The notes beneath the pieces are model-generated. The model saw nothing but the letters and a program-made list of their open reading frames with translations, did no database searches and was not told where the DNA came from. 64,000 bases of DNA. Source: Spirosoma sp. KCTC 42546. GTDB lineage: Bacteria > Bacteroidota > Bacteroidia > Cytophagales > Spirosomataceae. Where the stretch lies: NCBI RefSeq assembly GCF_006965485.1, contig NZ_CP041360.1, forward strand, positions 2,666,001-2,730,000. Reading direction: 5' to 3'. Of the stretch, positions 49,931 through 58,082 are shown piece by piece. Each line of letters begins with the position of its first letter. Positions within the stretch are counted from its first letter, which is position 1. The position numbers and the translations under genes are program-made.

Positions 49931-52594
49931 TTATTCCGACCGAAGGGAGGTAACTGGATTCATCAGGGCGGCTTTTATACTTTGGAAGCTTACCGTGAGC
50001 AAGGCTGTACTGAGTGCCAGCAAACCCGCCAGCACAAAGACCCACCACTCAATCGAAACCTTGTAGGCAAAATCATGGAGCCACTGGTTCATGCCATACC
50101 AGGCAATGGGTATCGCGATCAGATTCGCTACCAAAACCAGACGTACAAACTCTCTGGAAAGCAGGGCTACAATGCTCGGTACAGATGCGCCTAACACCTT
50201 TCGGATACCAATCTCTTTGGTCCGTTGTTCGGCTGAGAACGCAACCAGTCCGAACAAGCCTAAACAGGCAATCATAATGGCGATCAGCGTGAAATACAGG
50301 ACTATGCTGGACGTTCGCTGTTCTTTTTCGTAATTCCGTTGAAAATCCTGGTCGAGAAATGAATACGAAAAGGGCGTATCTGGGTTTATCTTTTTCCAGG
50401 ATTGCTCCATGTCGGCCAAGAGTTTAGTATACTCTTTTGGTTGCACACTGGCGATAAAATAGTGGTGTTTATCCCCAATCGTGGTCGTTAATCCATATGG
50501 TTTTATTTCCTGATGTAGACTCTCGTAGTTAAAATTCTTGACCACCCCCACAATCTGCATAGGGTGGCGCACATTCTGCCATTCGAAGTAGATAGTCTTC
50601 CCGACAGCCGTTTTAGGATCATAGCCTAATTGGTTGAGCGCTACCTCGTTGAGAATGATACTCGTTGAATCGGCGGTGAAGTTTTTCGAGAAAGCCCGGC
50701 CGTACAGGAGTTTAAAGCCCAGCGTTTCGACATAGTCGTTCTCGACCGTTGCAAAATTTATATCTACGGCCTCATGGACAGATTTCCCCTCCGCATAAAA
50801 AAGCAGATCATTATCGCTCGGAATGCCGGGGTACGTGGACCCGCTCGCTGCCGAAATCACGTTCGGATTCTTAAGGATTTCATCCTTGAACGCAGCATAA
50901 TTCGTAGTCGCCTGATTACTCTGAAGGGGTATAACAATTTTCTGGCTTTTCGTAAAGCCCAGGTGTTGATTTTGAACGAAGGCTAATTGCTGCCAGATGA
51001 CGATCGCTCCTAAAATCAAAACGATCGAGACTGTAAACTGAAAAACCACCAGGCCTTTGCGGAGCGCCGTTGCCGAAATACTGTTAACGAGCTTCCCCTT
51101 AAGTACGGTGATTGGCCTGAATGACGAGAGGTAAAACGCAGGGTATAAGCCAGATAACAAGCCCGTCAGGAGTGTTATGGCCGCAATCCATATAACAAAA
51201 ATAGGATTCTGGAAAAGGGCTAAGTTCTTTTGCGTAAGGCCATTAAAGACAGGCAGCAGGAGTTGAATAAACCCCAGCGCCAGACAAAGAGCCAAGATGG
51301 ACATGAGCAATGATTCGCCCAAAAACTGGCCTATCAACGAGGCACGAATAGCCCCCATTGCTTTCCGAATGCCCACTTCCTTTGCCCGCTTTTCGGAGCG
51401 AGCCGTCGACAGATTCATGAAATTGATACAGGCAATCAGCAGCAAAAAGGCGGCTATTGAGCCAAAGACGTACAGATACGTCAGGCTCCCGTTCGCCGAA
51501 ATCTCATTATCCAGGTTAGAGGTTAGATAGATGTCTGGTACAGCCTGGAGCGTTAGCTCCTTAGAAACCCCTAAGGCCTTTAAATCGGCGGCCCCATGCC
51601 GGTTCAAGAAGGCGGGTAGTTTTGCTTCGAAGGCCTCGGCATTCACGCCATCCTTCAGTTTAATATAGGTGTAGAAAATATTATTTGTCGCCCAGTTTTT
51701 TTGCTGACTCACCCAATTGCCAATATCGCCATTCTGCATCGAGAGGAAAAAATGGGCATCAATATGCGATTTGTTTTTATCGCTAAATACTCCACCAACG
51801 GTATAGTTATAATCGCCGAATGGGAGCCCAATGTTGATGACTTTGCCAACTGGGTTTTCCTTGCCGAAGAGTTTGCTGGATAAAGTTTCAGAGATAACGA
51901 GCGTGTTTGGTTGATTGATGGCTTTTCGCGGATTCCCATATGTAAACGGATACGTGAATAGCTCGAAAAAGGTGGAATCCACATAATAGCCGTTGGTTTC
52001 AAAAAACTGCTTTTGCTGGTGGTTATGCGTATACCGCAACAGCATCTTGTCCATGTTCGGCACCTTCAATAGCCGGGTGGCCTGCTCAACTTCCGGGAAG
52101 TCGTTTTTCAGGCCCAGAGCCGTAGGTGCCGCTGTTGCTGCCCAATGCTCCTGTTTTGTATCTGTGGCTACCCGATAGAGCCGGTTAGCGTCTGTATGAT
52201 GTTTATCGTAACTAAGTTCATCAAAAACATACAGGGTAATCAGCAGACAGGTGGCCAGGCCCACGGCTAATCCAAAAATGTTGATGGCTGAATACACCTT
52301 GTTTTTAACGAGGTTCCGCCAGGCGATTTTAACATGATTACTCAACATAACAGGGTTTATAAAGAATGGTGATGAATACTCCCCGCGACGGCGGACCGTT
52401 GGTTGGCGTTTGAGAGCAAAGGGGCGTACGAAGCGCAGCACGTTGCCCCAGTATCGCCGGTTGGCGCGTTGGATACCCACGGCCCGCACATCGCGCCCAA
52501 ACCGCTCGTGTAAATCGCCCTGCACTTCTTCCAGCAAATGCGGAGCACAAAACCATTCCAGCAGGCGGTCGGCCCAGCGGGGCGGTGTTACCAT
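49931..52594 (-). CDS. FtsX/MacB-type orphan permease, block D second gene
   Basis: 887 residues from ATG at 52594. Block D prefix (LLEWFCAPHLLEEVQGDLHERFGRDVRAVGIQRANRRYW). After TM1: VGLATCLLITLYVFDELSYDKHHTDANRLYRV. First FtsX motif SEKRAKEVGIRKAMGAIRAS, second EQRTKEIGIRKVLGASVPS. The second periplasmic domain carries ASGSTYPGIPSDNDLLFYAEG and LYGRAFSKNFTADSTSIILNEVAL. Eight membrane segments, no ATPase domain. Confidence 0.93.
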   Translation of the reverse strand: MVTPPRWADRLLEWFCAPHLLEEVQGDLHERFGRDVRAVGIQRANRRYWGNVLRFVRPFALKRQPTVRRRGEYSSPFFINPVMLSNHVKIAWRNLVKNKVYSAINIFGLAVGLATCLLITLYVFDELSYDKHHTDANRLYRVATDTKQEHWAATAAPTALGLKNDFPEVEQATRLLKVPNMDKMLLRYTHNHQQKQFFETNGYYVDSTFFELFTYPFTYGNPRKAINQPNTLVISETLSSKLFGKENPVGKVINIGLPFGDYNYTVGGVFSDKNKSHIDAHFFLSMQNGDIGNWVSQQKNWATNNIFYTYIKLKDGVNAEAFEAKLPAFLNRHGAADLKALGVSKELTLQAVPDIYLTSNLDNEISANGSLTYLYVFGSIAAFLLLIACINFMNLSTARSEKRAKEVGIRKAMGAIRASLIGQFLGESLLMSILALCLALGFIQLLLPVFNGLTQKNLALFQNPIFVIWIAAITLLTGLLSGLYPAFYLSSFRPITVLKGKLVNSISATALRKGLVVFQFTVSIVLILGAIVIWQQLAFVQNQHLGFTKSQKIVIPLQSNQATTNYAAFKDEILKNPNVISAASGSTYPGIPSDNDLLFYAEGKSVHEAVDINFATVENDYVETLGFKLLYGRAFSKNFTADSTSIILNEVALNQLGYDPKTAVGKTIYFEWQNVRHPMQIVGVVKNFNYESLHQEIKPYGLTTTIGDKHHYFIASVQPKEYTKLLADMEQSWKKINPDTPFSYSFLDQDFQRNYEKEQRTSSIVLYFTLIAIMIACLGLFGLVAFSAEQRTKEIGIRKVLGASVPSIVALLSREFVRLVLVANLIAIPIAWYGMNQWLHDFAYKVSIEWWVFVLAGLLALSTALLTVSFQSIKAALMNPVTSLRSE

Positions 52595-52679
52595 AGTGAA
52601 TAATGTAAACTGTAAAATGAATAATGGACGATGAATTCAGTGGTATTTAATTAGTTATTCATTAGGCATTATCCATTCT
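52595..52679. repeat. AT-rich junction hairpin, block D
   Basis: AATAATGTAAACTGTAAAATG and AATAATGG on the left, CATTATCCATTCTTCATTCC on the right, partly paired; the right arm runs into the last codons of the upstream permease. Confidence 0.65.
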
Positions 52680-55358
52680 TCATTCCGACCGAAGGGAGGC
52701 TACCGGATTGATCATGGCGGCTCGTAAGGACTGCCAGCTAACGGTTAAAAATGCTATGGAAATGGCTATGAAAGCCGTGACCAGAAATACCCATACACTC
52801 ATGTTGACACGATACGGATAATTCTTGAGCCATTCGTCCATGGCATACCAGGCGGCCGGGAAGGCAAAAATGAACGAGATAGAAACCAGTTTCAGGAAGT
52901 CGGTTGATAGTAACTGGACAATACTCGGAACGGAGGCCCCTAACACTTTACGAATGCCAATTTCTTTGGTACGCCGTTCTGCCGAAAGGGTTGCTAACCC
53001 AAATAGACCAATGCACGAAATGAAAATGGTGAGGATAGCCCCAAAGAGCATCATTTGTTTCCACTTAGCTTCCGACTCATAGCGTTTCAGGTTTTCCTGA
53101 TCCATAAATTTGTACGAATAGGGATTGAGTGGGAATAGCTTTTTAAAGACTTTTTCGATGTGCTGAAGGCTCGCCGTTTCGGTATTGGGCTTGATTTTGA
53201 TAAATGCCTTACCATATTCATTAGCCGCTTTCATTGTAAATAATTGCGGCTTTATTTCCTGACTTAAGGAGGCAAAATGGTGGTCTTTTACCACGCCAAT
53301 TACGTGATATTTTTCGTTTTTAAACCAAAAGTCAACGACTTGGCCCAGTGGATTTTTCCAGCCTGCTTTTTTAACAAATGTTTCATTGACCAGTACCGAC
53401 TGCGACGAATCTGATGGGAAGGCGGTTGAGAAATTTCGCCCTTTTAAAACTGGTATCTTAAAGAGAGGAAGGTAGGTTTCATTAACGGTTTCGTAGGCAA
53501 AACTCAATTGCGTTTCGCCATTTATTTTAGCCACCGTACCCCAAAATCCACCATTTTTGGGCGCAACATCTAGTATGTTCTGGTCTTTTAGTAATTCTTC
53601 TTTTAAGAGTTTTACTTCACTACGTTTTAAGTTCGATTTGTCTATAACCACCAGATTTTTGTCGTCATACCCCAAATCTTTACTGGTCAGATAGTTGAAC
53701 TGTGAATAAATAGTAAGGGAAGCAATTATTAGAAAAGAAGCCAGCGTGAATTGTAAGACAACCAATGATTTTTGCAGATAATTTTTGCCGGAAAGATTGA
53801 AGCGGCTATACAGTGTTTGAACAGGATTGTAACCCGATAAAACAAGGGCCGGGTAAAATCCAGACAGTAAGCTTGTGACAATAAACAGGATGATGTAGCC
53901 CGCCACCAGTTTTGCATCGAACAAATAAGAAAGTGACAAGGCTTTGTTTGCCAGTTGATTAAAGGTTGGTAACGCCAGTTCGATCAGGACGATGGCAAAT
54001 AAAAAGGCAGCAAAACAAAGCAGGAACGACTCACCCAGAAACTGCATGATGAGTTGAGCCCTGGCCCCACCAACTGCTTTCCGCACACCAATTTCTTTAG
54101 CCCGCTTTAAGGAGCGAGCCACCGTCAAATTGACAAAATTGATGCAGGCAATAAGCAGAATGAATAAGGCAATGCCTGATAAGATATACGAAAAAGTAGG
54201 ATTGCTTTCGTCGACAAGACCGTTGCTGGCTGGTAGCTCTTTGCTTAGGTGCATGTCGGTAAACGGCTGGAGCGAATACACCGTTTTGTTGGTGATGCCA
54301 AATTTTTTAGCTACTGATTTAATACTCTCCTGTGCATCAGCCACATAAACTTGATTCATTTTAGCCTCTACTGCCTTCAGATTAGCATTAGGGCTTAGAA
54401 TGACGAATGTATTCATGAACACACTGAACCAGTTTTCGTTGTCCGCCATATCTTCAGCCTTGACCTCTATAGGCATGAGCACATCAAATTTGATGGACGA
54501 ATTTTGCGGACATTTTTTGGCTACTCCTGTTACCGTGTACGGTTCAAATTTGTCGCCTTCTTTAAAGAATAGTATTTTGCCAAGCGCGTTTGTTGTCCCG
54601 AAATTTTTATCGGCTAATTCTTCCGAAATAACGACCGATTTTGGGCTCTTTAAAGCGGATTTAGGATCACCGCTTAGTAGCGGAAACGAGAATATCGAGA
54701 AGAAACTGGAATCTGCGAAATAGGCCGTCTGACTTTTTACTTCATTGCCTTGTTTTAGATCTTTCCGGTTTTCCTGATAGCGAACAAAAGATATTATTTC
54801 TGGAACACCCGCCTGGAATTTTGGGCCGGGAAAAATACCCGTGTAAGGTTGCTGATTTTCAACGATACCAGCTGGCGTTACTGATTTGCTGGTAATGCGG
54901 TAAATAAATGGATTATGCGCATGAAAGCGATCATAGCTGACTTCATCTTTCGTGTACAGCATAATCAACATGGCTGCGGCCAATCCAATGCTCAGCCCAA
55001 TAATATTAATGGCCGAATAGGCTTTGTTTCGGGCCAGGTTTCTGAAGGCGATTTTGAGATAGTTCTGGATCATGTCGGTACTGAATAAGGAAAGTGATGG
55101 GTATTGTTCAGACCGCTGGGCGGTTGGTTTTCGTTTCAGAGCAAAGGGGCGTATAAACCGTAGTACATTGGCGCTATACCGCTGATTGGCTTTTTTAGCG
55201 CCCATTCGATGCACATCCCGCCTATAGCGCTCGTATAAATCGCCCTGCACTTCTTCCAGCAAATGCGGAGCGCAAAACCATTCCAGCAGGCGATCCGCCC
55301 AGCGAGGTGGTTGTGGCTGGAATGCCTCCGTTGGGCCGCTGGTGCGGAGCGTTCTCAT
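52680..55358 (-). CDS. FtsX/MacB-type orphan permease, block D first gene
   Basis: 892 residues if started at ATG 55358 (MRTLRTSGPTEAFQPQPPRW). That ATG overlaps the PadR stop codon in ATGA, the usual sign of translational coupling; an in-frame ATG at 55400 lies inside the PadR gene and is less likely. Block D prefix (LLEWFCAPHLLEEVQGDLYERYRRDVHRMGAKKANQRY). After TM1: IGLAAAMLIMLYTKDEVSYDRFHAHNPFIYRI. First FtsX motif LKRAKEIGVRKAVGGARAQ, preceded by NFVNLTVARS; second ERRTKEIGIRKVLGASVPS. The second periplasmic domain is Lys/Asn-rich and more AT-rich at DNA level than the neighbours. Confidence 0.92.
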   Translation of the reverse strand: MRTLRTSGPTEAFQPQPPRWADRLLEWFCAPHLLEEVQGDLYERYRRDVHRMGAKKANQRYSANVLRFIRPFALKRKPTAQRSEQYPSLSLFSTDMIQNYLKIAFRNLARNKAYSAINIIGLSIGLAAAMLIMLYTKDEVSYDRFHAHNPFIYRITSKSVTPAGIVENQQPYTGIFPGPKFQAGVPEIISFVRYQENRKDLKQGNEVKSQTAYFADSSFFSIFSFPLLSGDPKSALKSPKSVVISEELADKNFGTTNALGKILFFKEGDKFEPYTVTGVAKKCPQNSSIKFDVLMPIEVKAEDMADNENWFSVFMNTFVILSPNANLKAVEAKMNQVYVADAQESIKSVAKKFGITNKTVYSLQPFTDMHLSKELPASNGLVDESNPTFSYILSGIALFILLIACINFVNLTVARSLKRAKEIGVRKAVGGARAQLIMQFLGESFLLCFAAFLFAIVLIELALPTFNQLANKALSLSYLFDAKLVAGYIILFIVTSLLSGFYPALVLSGYNPVQTLYSRFNLSGKNYLQKSLVVLQFTLASFLIIASLTIYSQFNYLTSKDLGYDDKNLVVIDKSNLKRSEVKLLKEELLKDQNILDVAPKNGGFWGTVAKINGETQLSFAYETVNETYLPLFKIPVLKGRNFSTAFPSDSSQSVLVNETFVKKAGWKNPLGQVVDFWFKNEKYHVIGVVKDHHFASLSQEIKPQLFTMKAANEYGKAFIKIKPNTETASLQHIEKVFKKLFPLNPYSYKFMDQENLKRYESEAKWKQMMLFGAILTIFISCIGLFGLATLSAERRTKEIGIRKVLGASVPSIVQLLSTDFLKLVSISFIFAFPAAWYAMDEWLKNYPYRVNMSVWVFLVTAFIAISIAFLTVSWQSLRAAMINPVASLRSE

Positions 55359-55693
55359 AAGCTGATAGCAGGTAAGGCATTGGGCGAAATCGAATTCCAC
55401 AGTTGATCCCGCATGGCCCGAATATCGTGTAGTGCACGGCTACCAAGGGCCGTGACCGTAAACAGGCGTTTGCGACGCCCACCACGCTCGGCCGTAGCAT
55501 CGCCCATGTGCGATTTGAGCATGCCTTTTTCTTCGAGTCGATGCAGAGCAGCATGAACAGCACTGATACTAACCGAGCGCCCCGTTTGCCGATCCAGTTC
55601 ATCGGTAATCGCAACGCCATAAGCCGCATCGTTCAGGACTGCAACCGTTAGTAAAACGATTTCTTCAAACTCGCCTAAGTATGTTCGTTTCAT
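55355..55693 (-). CDS. PadR-family transcriptional regulator, block D
   Basis: 112 residues, MKRTYLGEFEEIVLLTVAVL at the start, SVSISAVHAALHRLEEKGML as recognition region and TAERGGRRKRLFTVTALGSRALHDI as wing. It overlaps the first permease by 4 bases, tighter than in blocks A, B and C where an AT-rich hairpin of about 90-110 bp intervenes. The upstream region contains the shared box, a stem-loop and the operator pair. Divergent from the cytochrome c gene at 56061. Confidence 0.93.
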   Translation of the reverse strand: MKRTYLGEFEEIVLLTVAVLNDAAYGVAITDELDRQTGRSVSISAVHAALHRLEEKGMLKSHMGDATAERGGRRKRLFTVTALGSRALHDIRAMRDQLWNSISPNALPAISL

Positions 55694-55703
55694 AACTCAA
55701 AGG

Positions 55704-55731
55704 ATAAAATCAACTTTTGTAGAACAAATGC
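55704..55731 (-). promoter_or_regulatory. GCATTTG-N17-TTAT element upstream of PadR D
   Basis: GCATTTG at 55731-55725 and TTAT at 55707-55704 on the minus strand, 17 bp apart, ending 10 bp before the start codon. TATCCTTTG follows, a fair match to a Bacteroidota -7 box. Confidence 0.55.
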
Positions 55732-55750
55732 TTTGCCAATCCGTGAAAAG

Positions 55751-55789
55751 GCCATTTCAAGCTTAACAAGGGCTGTTTAACGAAATGGC
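55751..55789. terminator. Stem-loop upstream of PadR D
   Basis: 8-bp arms GCCATTTC (55751-55758) and GAAATGGC (55782-55789); inside the loop TTAAC and GTTTAA can pair further. It holds the same position as the hairpins before PadR B and C but a different stem sequence. Confidence 0.55.
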
Positions 55790-55791
55790 TC

Positions 55792-55828
55792 TGTCCGAAA
55801 TCGTACACTTTTTGTCCGATGGTGAACA
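55792..55828. promoter_or_regulatory. Tandem dyad operator, block D
   Basis: TGTCC-N6-GTACA at 55792-55807 and TGTCC-N6-GAACA at 55813-55828, separated by 5 bp. The nearer dyad is 99 bp from the PadR start; its distance to the GCATTTG box is about 10 bp shorter than in the other three loci, i.e. one helical turn. Confidence 0.7.
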
Positions 55829-56060
55829 GGGTGGATTCGTGAGGTGATGCAGTAGGATTTGAGGAAACCCAGATATAGATAAGTATGCATGAGGTATAGC
55901 TGAAAAAGACCGAGAACGGTTTTTAGTCAACGCGGATACACAAAATAATTGCCGTTTACTAAAAATATGAAGCTATGACTTACTCTTGGCTGCTGTTTGC
56001 CAATATCTTACGGTAAAAATGACCACTCCGGCTAACCGGGCTTTCCTCTTTTAACGAATT
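55829..56060. other. Remaining intergenic region before the cytochrome c gene
   Basis: 232 bp with no reading frame or clear repeat. It must hold the cytochrome c promoter; no confident box pair was identified. Confidence 0.35.
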
Positions 56061-57050
56061 ATGAAAAAAGTTTTTAAAGTGATCGGTATCGTGATCGGCG
56101 TCCTTGCGTTAGGCGTCGTAGTGTTGCTGGCTTATGTTAAACTGGCGTTGCCGAATGTGGGTGAAGCACCATCCTTGAAAGTGGATGCTACACCACAACG
56201 AATCGAACGGGGTGCCTATCTGGCGAATCACGTGACAGTCTGTATCGACTGCCACAGTACCCGCGATTACACACTCTTTTCTGGGCCATTGGCGCCCGGA
56301 ACGATAGGGAAAGGTGGAGAACTGTTTAACCAGCAGATGGGCTTTCCCGGCTCGTTCACGGCGAAAAACATTACGCCCTATGGCATAGGCAACTGGACCG
56401 ACGGCGAGATCTACCGGGCTATTACAACCGGTGTTAGCCGTGATGGTCATGCCTTCTTTCCCGTCATGCCCTATCCATATTATGGCAAAATGGGCGATGA
56501 GGATGTTCAGAGCATTATTGCCTATTTGCGTACGCTCAAGCCGATCGAAAATAAACCTGCTGAATCGAAAGCTGATTTTCCGTTCAACTTTATCCTGAAT
56601 ACGATTCCGGTAAAAGCTGAGCCTATGTCAATGCCTGATCCGAAAGATGAACTGGCTACCGGCAAGTATCTGGTTATGATAGCCGGTTGTGTAGAGTGCC
56701 ATACGCAGGTTGATAAAGGCCAGATTATTAAGGAAAAATCGTTTGCGGGCGGGCGGGATTTCAAACTGCCATCCGGAATGCTTTACACGTCTAACATCAC
56801 TCCCGATAAGGAAACTGGTATTGGTAGTTGGACTAAAGAGACATTTATCGCTCGTTTCAAGACATATGCTGATAGTAGTTATAAGCCTCAGAAACTTGGA
56901 CCGAATGATTTTCAGACGGTGATGCCCTGGATGATGTATGCGGGTATGAAAGAACAGGATTTAGGGGCTATCTACACCTATCTGATGTCGCTGAAACCGA
57001 TTCCAAATAAGGTGACGGAAAAATTTAAGCCCCATGTAGCCATACGTTAA
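56061..57050 (+). CDS. Membrane-anchored di-haem cytochrome c
   Basis: 329 residues. An N-terminal membrane anchor (residues 5-28, VFKVIGIVIGVLALGVVVLLAYV) without a clear cleavage site precedes two cytochrome c domains. CIDCH at residues 61-65 and CVECH at 210-214 are the two haem-binding sites; MPY near residue 136 and MPW near 290 are candidate axial methionines. The spacing, ERGAYLANHVTVCIDCHS and GKYLVMIAGCVECHTQ, matches di-haem cytochromes that accompany alcohol/sugar dehydrogenases or serve as periplasmic electron carriers. No partner dehydrogenase is adjacent. It is divergent from PadR D and followed by a terminator-like hairpin. Confidence 0.92.
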   Translation: MKKVFKVIGIVIGVLALGVVVLLAYVKLALPNVGEAPSLKVDATPQRIERGAYLANHVTVCIDCHSTRDYTLFSGPLAPGTIGKGGELFNQQMGFPGSFTAKNITPYGIGNWTDGEIYRAITTGVSRDGHAFFPVMPYPYYGKMGDEDVQSIIAYLRTLKPIENKPAESKADFPFNFILNTIPVKAEPMSMPDPKDELATGKYLVMIAGCVECHTQVDKGQIIKEKSFAGGRDFKLPSGMLYTSNITPDKETGIGSWTKETFIARFKTYADSSYKPQKLGPNDFQTVMPWMMYAGMKEQDLGAIYTYLMSLKPIPNKVTEKFKPHVAIR

Positions 57051-57083
57051 CACCGTGATGAACTGATAACGTAATTCGGCAAG

Positions 57084-57133
57084 ATACCTTCTGGGTCTAG
57101 TAGTATAGATTAGCTGCTAACCTCAGAAGGTAT
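57084..57133 (+). terminator. Terminator-like hairpin after the cytochrome c gene
   Basis: 10-bp arms ATACCTTCTG (57084-57093) and CAGAAGGTAT (57124-57133), then TTTTATG. The 30-base loop is long for an intrinsic terminator, so strength is uncertain. Confidence 0.55.
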
Positions 57134-57212
57134 TTTTATGCCTTGCTGTCCGTAACTTTGTTGGCACGCTACGGAAACAAGCTGTTGCTACCGAAAACTG
57201 CTCACTGAAACT

Positions 57213-57833
57213 ATGTCTCTTAAAACGCTCGTTAAAATCTCCAACGTTACTAATCTCAGCGATGCCCGCTATTGCGCAGGTATGGGTGTCGATATGCTTG
57301 GCTTCTCGATGGATGCCGATTCACCGGACTATATCGAACCGAAAAAATTTGACGAGATCAGAGGCTGGGTGGCAGGCGTTCAGATTGTTGGCGAAACTAC
57401 ATCCACAGATCCTGAAGTTATTGAGCAACTTCTTGATACGTACAAACCTGACATACTACAGGTCAACGAATCAGCCCTCTTATCTTACCTTAGTACGTTT
57501 ACTAAGCCGTTGATTTTGCACGTCGATCTATCACAGTTGACACTTGATCAGCTAGATACCCTGTTTCAGACAGGTGTTGCCGGAGCCGATTATATTCTGC
57601 TGGAAAGTAATAGTCCACTCCATCTTGACGATGAGCTGAAAACTACCCTGCAACGATTAGCAGCACGCTATCCCATATTATTAGGCATTGGCGTATCTGC
57701 CGAGAATGTCCATGAGTTATTAGCCGAATTATCCGTTCAGGGAATTGCGCTTAGTGGTGGCGATGAAGAACGACCCGGTAATAAGGAATTTGGTGAGTTG
57801 ATGGATATTCTGGAAGCGATAGAGGAAGAGTAG
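57213..57833 (+). CDS. TrpF-like (phosphoribosylanthranilate isomerase-like) protein, catalytic Cys absent
   Basis: 206 residues. The beginning VKISNVTNLSDARYCAGMGVDMLGF follows the TrpF pattern (KICGITN...DA...GAD..GF), with the first-strand catalytic Cys replaced by Ser at residue 9. The end, LLGIGVSAENVHELL then GIALSGGDEERPGNKEF, corresponds to the phosphate-binding end of the TrpF barrel. The Asp expected as general acid in mid-protein is not apparent (GADYILLESNSPLHL). It is not beside other trp genes. I infer a TrpF-fold paralogue that is unlikely to catalyse the Trp pathway step; automatic annotation as TrpF would be doubtful. Confidence 0.75.
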   Translation: MSLKTLVKISNVTNLSDARYCAGMGVDMLGFSMDADSPDYIEPKKFDEIRGWVAGVQIVGETTSTDPEVIEQLLDTYKPDILQVNESALLSYLSTFTKPLILHVDLSQLTLDQLDTLFQTGVAGADYILLESNSPLHLDDELKTTLQRLAARYPILLGIGVSAENVHELLAELSVQGIALSGGDEERPGNKEFGELMDILEAIEEE

Positions 57834-57839
57834 GAAATT

Positions 57840-57934
57840 AGTATTAGGAGTGAGAAGCGAGGAGTGAGAATAGCTGACGCGTATATCAGTTTTGCGTCAG
57901 CCATTCTCACTCCTTGCTTCTCACTCCTAATACT
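57840..57934. repeat. 41-bp inverted repeat after the TrpF-like gene
   Basis: Arms at 57840-57880 and 57894-57934 with two mismatches and a 13-base loop; words GGAGTGAGAAGC and GAGTGAGAAT repeat within the arm. It starts six bases after the stop codon. Confidence 0.85.
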
Positions 57935-58082
57935 GACCACTACTATGCATTACCTACTATCATTGAAAACATACTTCTATCCATAACCGCGTCCATTCTT
58001 CCAAATCTACTTTGGGGCAAAATAGCTATCTGTTAGGTTTACATCGGATTTAAACAACGGTCCGGCGTTCCGGAAAGAAGCC

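Noticed and set aside
1..55400. Many plus-strand open frames of 60-175 codons opposite the permease genes
   Set aside because: They are antisense shadows of well-conserved minus-strand genes, have low-complexity Ser/Arg/Pro-rich translations, and recur at the same place opposite each paralogue.
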